From contig CAXBDA010000106.1 of assembly GCA_963974595.1 (NCBI GenBank), forward strand, positions 1 through 7,950: a DNA stretch of 7,950 nucleotides, in the 5' to 3' direction. This DNA is from PZPK01 sp963974595. GTDB taxonomy: Bacteria > Pseudomonadota > Gammaproteobacteria > Pseudomonadales > Oleiphilaceae. Below the pieces are notes generated by a model. The model searched no databases, was not told the origin of the DNA, and worked only from the letters and a program-made list of their open reading frames with translations. Shown here piece by piece: positions 5,841 to 7,950 of the stretch. Made by a program: the position numbers and the translations under genes. How positions within the stretch are numbered: the stretch's first letter is position 1; each line of letters starts with the position of its first letter.

Positions 5841-5923
5841 TGATATACATCTGATAACCCCAAGCCAGCTAAACATGAGCGCATCAAAAAAATACTGCTT
5901 TATTTATTTTAGTGGATGGAAAT

Positions 5924-7729
5924 TTATTGATAAAAAGGTTCTAAGGTTTTTGCCTTTAACTTCGAGTTTGTTTTATTTTGCTTGCTGGTTTTTTTAGCTT
6001 CAAGGTTATGATGCTGCCTAAAAGCCTTTAACTCATCGATTAACTTAGTCTTATCATAATCACCCGACGCACTGGGTGAGTACAAACCTTGTTCATATGC
6101 CTTAAGCCGCTCATAGATAGTCGGTGCTAGCTGCTTTATGTCTTGTAAACTGGCTATTTTAAGCGAGGGGGTTAACGCTTTTTGATTCACTTCAAGCCAG
6201 GTTAAAACTATTTGAACCATAGATTTATCATCTGCCTTGACGCTGCTGACTGCTTTATTAAATAATGTTTTTTCTTCTATTTGTGTTTGCTGTTTGGGTG
6301 TGGGAATAGCGTGTAATTTATCCCTTAGTTCACGAACTTTTTTGGCGAAGTATACGCATGTGACTAACCATAGTAGCAGTAAGATACCCGAAATAGTTTG
6401 CCATAAATGGTTGTTATTACTTATATTCGAAGCTGTATTATCCAGTATTAGCGCGTCATTAGGGTCGATACTATCTGTCTGGTCAATTTTCTCAGTAGCT
6501 TGTTTTGAGTCTTTTGTCACTTGTTTGGGTTTGGTGTTGATCAGCGGTAAATCTGGATTGACTGCTATTGATAGCTTTTTAGCTGGGATAATAGCAACAC
6601 GCTCGACGTCGTTTACCGTGTCCCACCAAGGAATTCTAATTTCATTCAACTGAATGTCGCCATTTTTGATTGCCACCACAGCAAATGAGTCGGTCCGTTT
6701 AGCCTGGGCGCCAGATTCATGCAGAATAGATTCTGTTTGTGGTTTATCTGTATAAAGCTTATATAAAGGGCTTTCAGGCATAGTAATGGGTGGTAACCCT
6801 GAACCTAATAAACCTAATGCTGATAACTCGACTTTGCGGGTGATCGAATCACCTACTTGAAGAGCGTCTGGGTCACCTTGCCATTCTTCATTTAAAAATA
6901 AACTCGTTGCCGGTAACCAGTTTTTACCCGTGAAACCATTTGCTGGTGGCTTGATAGACATCTCTACTGAATCTGACATATCTTTCATTCGGGTGCGACG
7001 GCCATGCTTCAGCGACACGCCTTGAAATGTTTGCTTATCGATCGTTAACTTACCGCTCTTTTGAGGAAAGATAAGATATTGGCGCTCAACAACTTCATAG
7101 CGTTGATTATAAGCCATTCTGTAATATTTCTTTTGCTCGCCAAAGGGTTCGATAATGGCTTCAGTCGAAGAGGGGTCACTTAATTCACCGTTTACAAGGC
7201 CCTGAGTGTAAAGTCTTAGAGTGTAAATTATTTGTTCTTGAACGTAGGCCTCTGTTTTATCCGTTTCAACTTCAAGAAATATCGCCGGTGGTTCAGATGA
7301 ATTTTTGGGTGCCTTTCCTTCAATAACTGTTACTGTAATAGGCGCGGTTTCTGCATCTTTATATTTCATAGGGGGTATTTCAAGAATGCCCACATTTTTA
7401 GGTGCAAGTGTATAGCGCCAAACTACCTGAGCTTTGCTTTCGCCATTGATAGATTGCATATTATAGCTTTGTTGTTTGTCTAGAATTTCAAAGTCTTTTT
7501 CTAAGTCTGTTGTTTCTGGTGACTCATCTTGACCTAAACTAAAATTCATTAAACCACCAAAACTGAAATCCATATCTATTTGACCTTGAATGGTTAAGTT
7601 TAAGGTATCCATTTCATAAACTTTGTTTCTGTCTACCATCGCGTTTAATTGTGTTTCTGCAAAGGTAGATAACGAGACAAAAGACAAAAATGCAATAAGG
7701 TACAATTTTAGTGTTTTAATGTTTACCAT
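5924..7729 (-). CDS. batD: BatD-family envelope protein
   Basis: BatD is an inner-membrane-anchored, largely periplasmic component of Bat systems, found with MoxR-type AAA+ ATPases, DUF58 proteins and VWA-domain proteins BatA/BatB; the system is implicated in envelope stress tolerance, but its molecular role is unclear. The 601-residue protein has a signal peptide (basic start, hydrophobic 9-21, likely cleavage after A24), a long beta-rich periplasmic region (about 25-395) with family landmarks such as WRYTLAPKNVGILEIPPM (104-121) and IRIPWWDT (364-371), a low-complexity linker (396-440), one membrane segment (about 442-461) and a cytoplasmic helical tail ending in a lysine-rich stretch (579-594). 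It overlaps the upstream gene by 7 bases (ATGGTAA) and has the Shine-Dalgarno AAGGTGA at 7742-7736, six bases before the ATG, which fixes the start. Confidence 0.92.
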   Translation of the reverse strand: MVNIKTLKLYLIAFLSFVSLSTFAETQLNAMVDRNKVYEMDTLNLTIQGQIDMDFSFGGLMNFSLGQDESPETTDLEKDFEILDKQQSYNMQSINGESKAQVVWRYTLAPKNVGILEIPPMKYKDAETAPITVTVIEGKAPKNSSEPPAIFLEVETDKTEAYVQEQIIYTLRLYTQGLVNGELSDPSSTEAIIEPFGEQKKYYRMAYNQRYEVVERQYLIFPQKSGKLTIDKQTFQGVSLKHGRRTRMKDMSDSVEMSIKPPANGFTGKNWLPATSLFLNEEWQGDPDALQVGDSITRKVELSALGLLGSGLPPITMPESPLYKLYTDKPQTESILHESGAQAKRTDSFAVVAIKNGDIQLNEIRIPWWDTVNDVERVAIIPAKKLSIAVNPDLPLINTKPKQVTKDSKQATEKIDQTDSIDPNDALILDNTASNISNNNHLWQTISGILLLLWLVTCVYFAKKVRELRDKLHAIPTPKQQTQIEEKTLFNKAVSSVKADDKSMVQIVLTWLEVNQKALTPSLKIASLQDIKQLAPTIYERLKAYEQGLYSPSASGDYDKTKLIDELKAFRQHHNLEAKKTSKQNKTNSKLKAKTLEPFYQ

Positions 7730-7950
7730 ATCGGGTCACCTTTCTGTCTTTCATTAGTTTGTGCTCTGGCTCGTTCTTGTGCTTGTTGTTCGAATTTTCG
7801 TCTTAATAATGCCCCAGGATCATCGGGCACCCTGCGCATCCATTGCTCATAAGATTGCTGATCTTCTTCGCTTAACTCTTCTTTATATTCTGCTTCTTGA
7901 GTAGCTGAAGATTCTTCTGAGTCTTTTTGTTGCTCTTGACTCTGCTGTTG
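7723..7950 (-). CDS. batB: C-terminal end of BatB-type VWA/TPR protein (partial)
   Basis: This open frame enters from the right edge and ends at TAA (7725-7723), overlapping the batD start. It is missed by a scan that needs a start codon. The 75 visible residues begin with a Gln/Glu/Ser-rich acidic low-complexity stretch (1-34) and then the motif WMRRVPDDPGALLRRKF (37-53 of the fragment), which I recognise as the conserved C-terminal signature (W-x-R-R-[IV]-P-D-D-P-G-G-L-L-R-R-K-F) of BatB or BatB/BatC-fused VWA-TPR proteins, followed by a charged Gln/Arg-rich tail ending GDPIW. The VWA domain, membrane segments and TPRs should lie beyond the window. The four-base-type stop/start overlap with batD signals tight translational coupling in one operon. 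Confidence 0.88.
   Translation of the reverse strand, partial: QQQSQEQQKDSEESSATQEAEYKEELSEEDQQSYEQWMRRVPDDPGALLRRKFEQQAQERARAQTNERQKGDPIW
7736..7742 (-). promoter_or_regulatory. batD ribosome-binding site inside batB
   Basis: AAGGTGA on the minus strand, inside the last codons of the batB-type gene, sits six bases before the batD ATG (7729-7727). It supports the chosen batD start and independent or coupled reinitiation at the ATGGTAA overlap. Confidence 0.7.

Noticed and set aside
5886..5892. A7 run downstream of batD (T7 in the batD transcript) as an intrinsic terminator
   Set aside because: The bases preceding it on the minus strand do not form a stem, so half of the terminator signal is missing.
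6237..6653. Plus-strand open frame of 138 codons opposite batD
   Set aside because: It is antisense to batD, and its apparent hydrophobic and cysteine-rich stretches come from the complement of the coding strand.

Overview
The window looks like a stable, core-chromosome stretch of a moderately AT-rich (roughly 40% GC by eye) gammaproteobacterium. Its gene order, tRNA-Lys / nadA / bepA-like peptidase / TusA-like protein / AI-2E-family (PerM-like) permease, matches the order I recall from Pseudomonas and relatives, while base composition and the AraC and TIGR02647-type neighbours point to a lower-GC marine-type lineage (Oceanospirillales or Alteromonadales-like). Genus cannot be fixed from the sequence.

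Layout. Positions 1-206 carry two tandem tRNA-Lys(UUU) genes, the first cut by the window edge; their 3' parts are identical over 55 bases. Then nadA (quinolinate synthase, plus strand) converges with a bepA-type periplasmic M48 metallopeptidase with TPR repeats (minus strand), separated by only 7 bases. A 208-base divergent promoter region with short direct repeats separates the peptidase from a plus-strand pair: a TusA-like sulfur-carrier protein and an AI-2E-family multispanning membrane protein. After a 142-base gap comes a second plus-strand pair: a small TIGR02647-like protein of unknown function and an AraC-family regulator with a large N-terminal sensing domain. Converging on these, on the minus strand, is the end of a bat (Bacteroides aerotolerance-type) operon: batD, and the C-terminal tail of the upstream batB-type gene, which overlaps batD by 7 bases and runs off the right edge.

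How the genes work together. NadA needs a [4Fe-4S] cluster and the TusA-like protein carries persulfide sulfur, so their conserved proximity may reflect shared sulfur metabolism, but no direct link is visible. BepA acts on outer-membrane protein assembly. BatB and BatD are envelope-associated partners of MoxR AAA+ ATPase systems. The AraC regulator probably controls something outside the window, and its target cannot be read here.

I found no CRISPR array, insertion sequence, prophage, toxin-antitoxin pair or evident defence system. The window is mostly ordinary; the items worth a second look are the uncharacterised TIGR02647/AraC pair, palindromes around start and stop sites, the repeat-rich divergent promoter region, and the conserved tail of the BatB-type protein.
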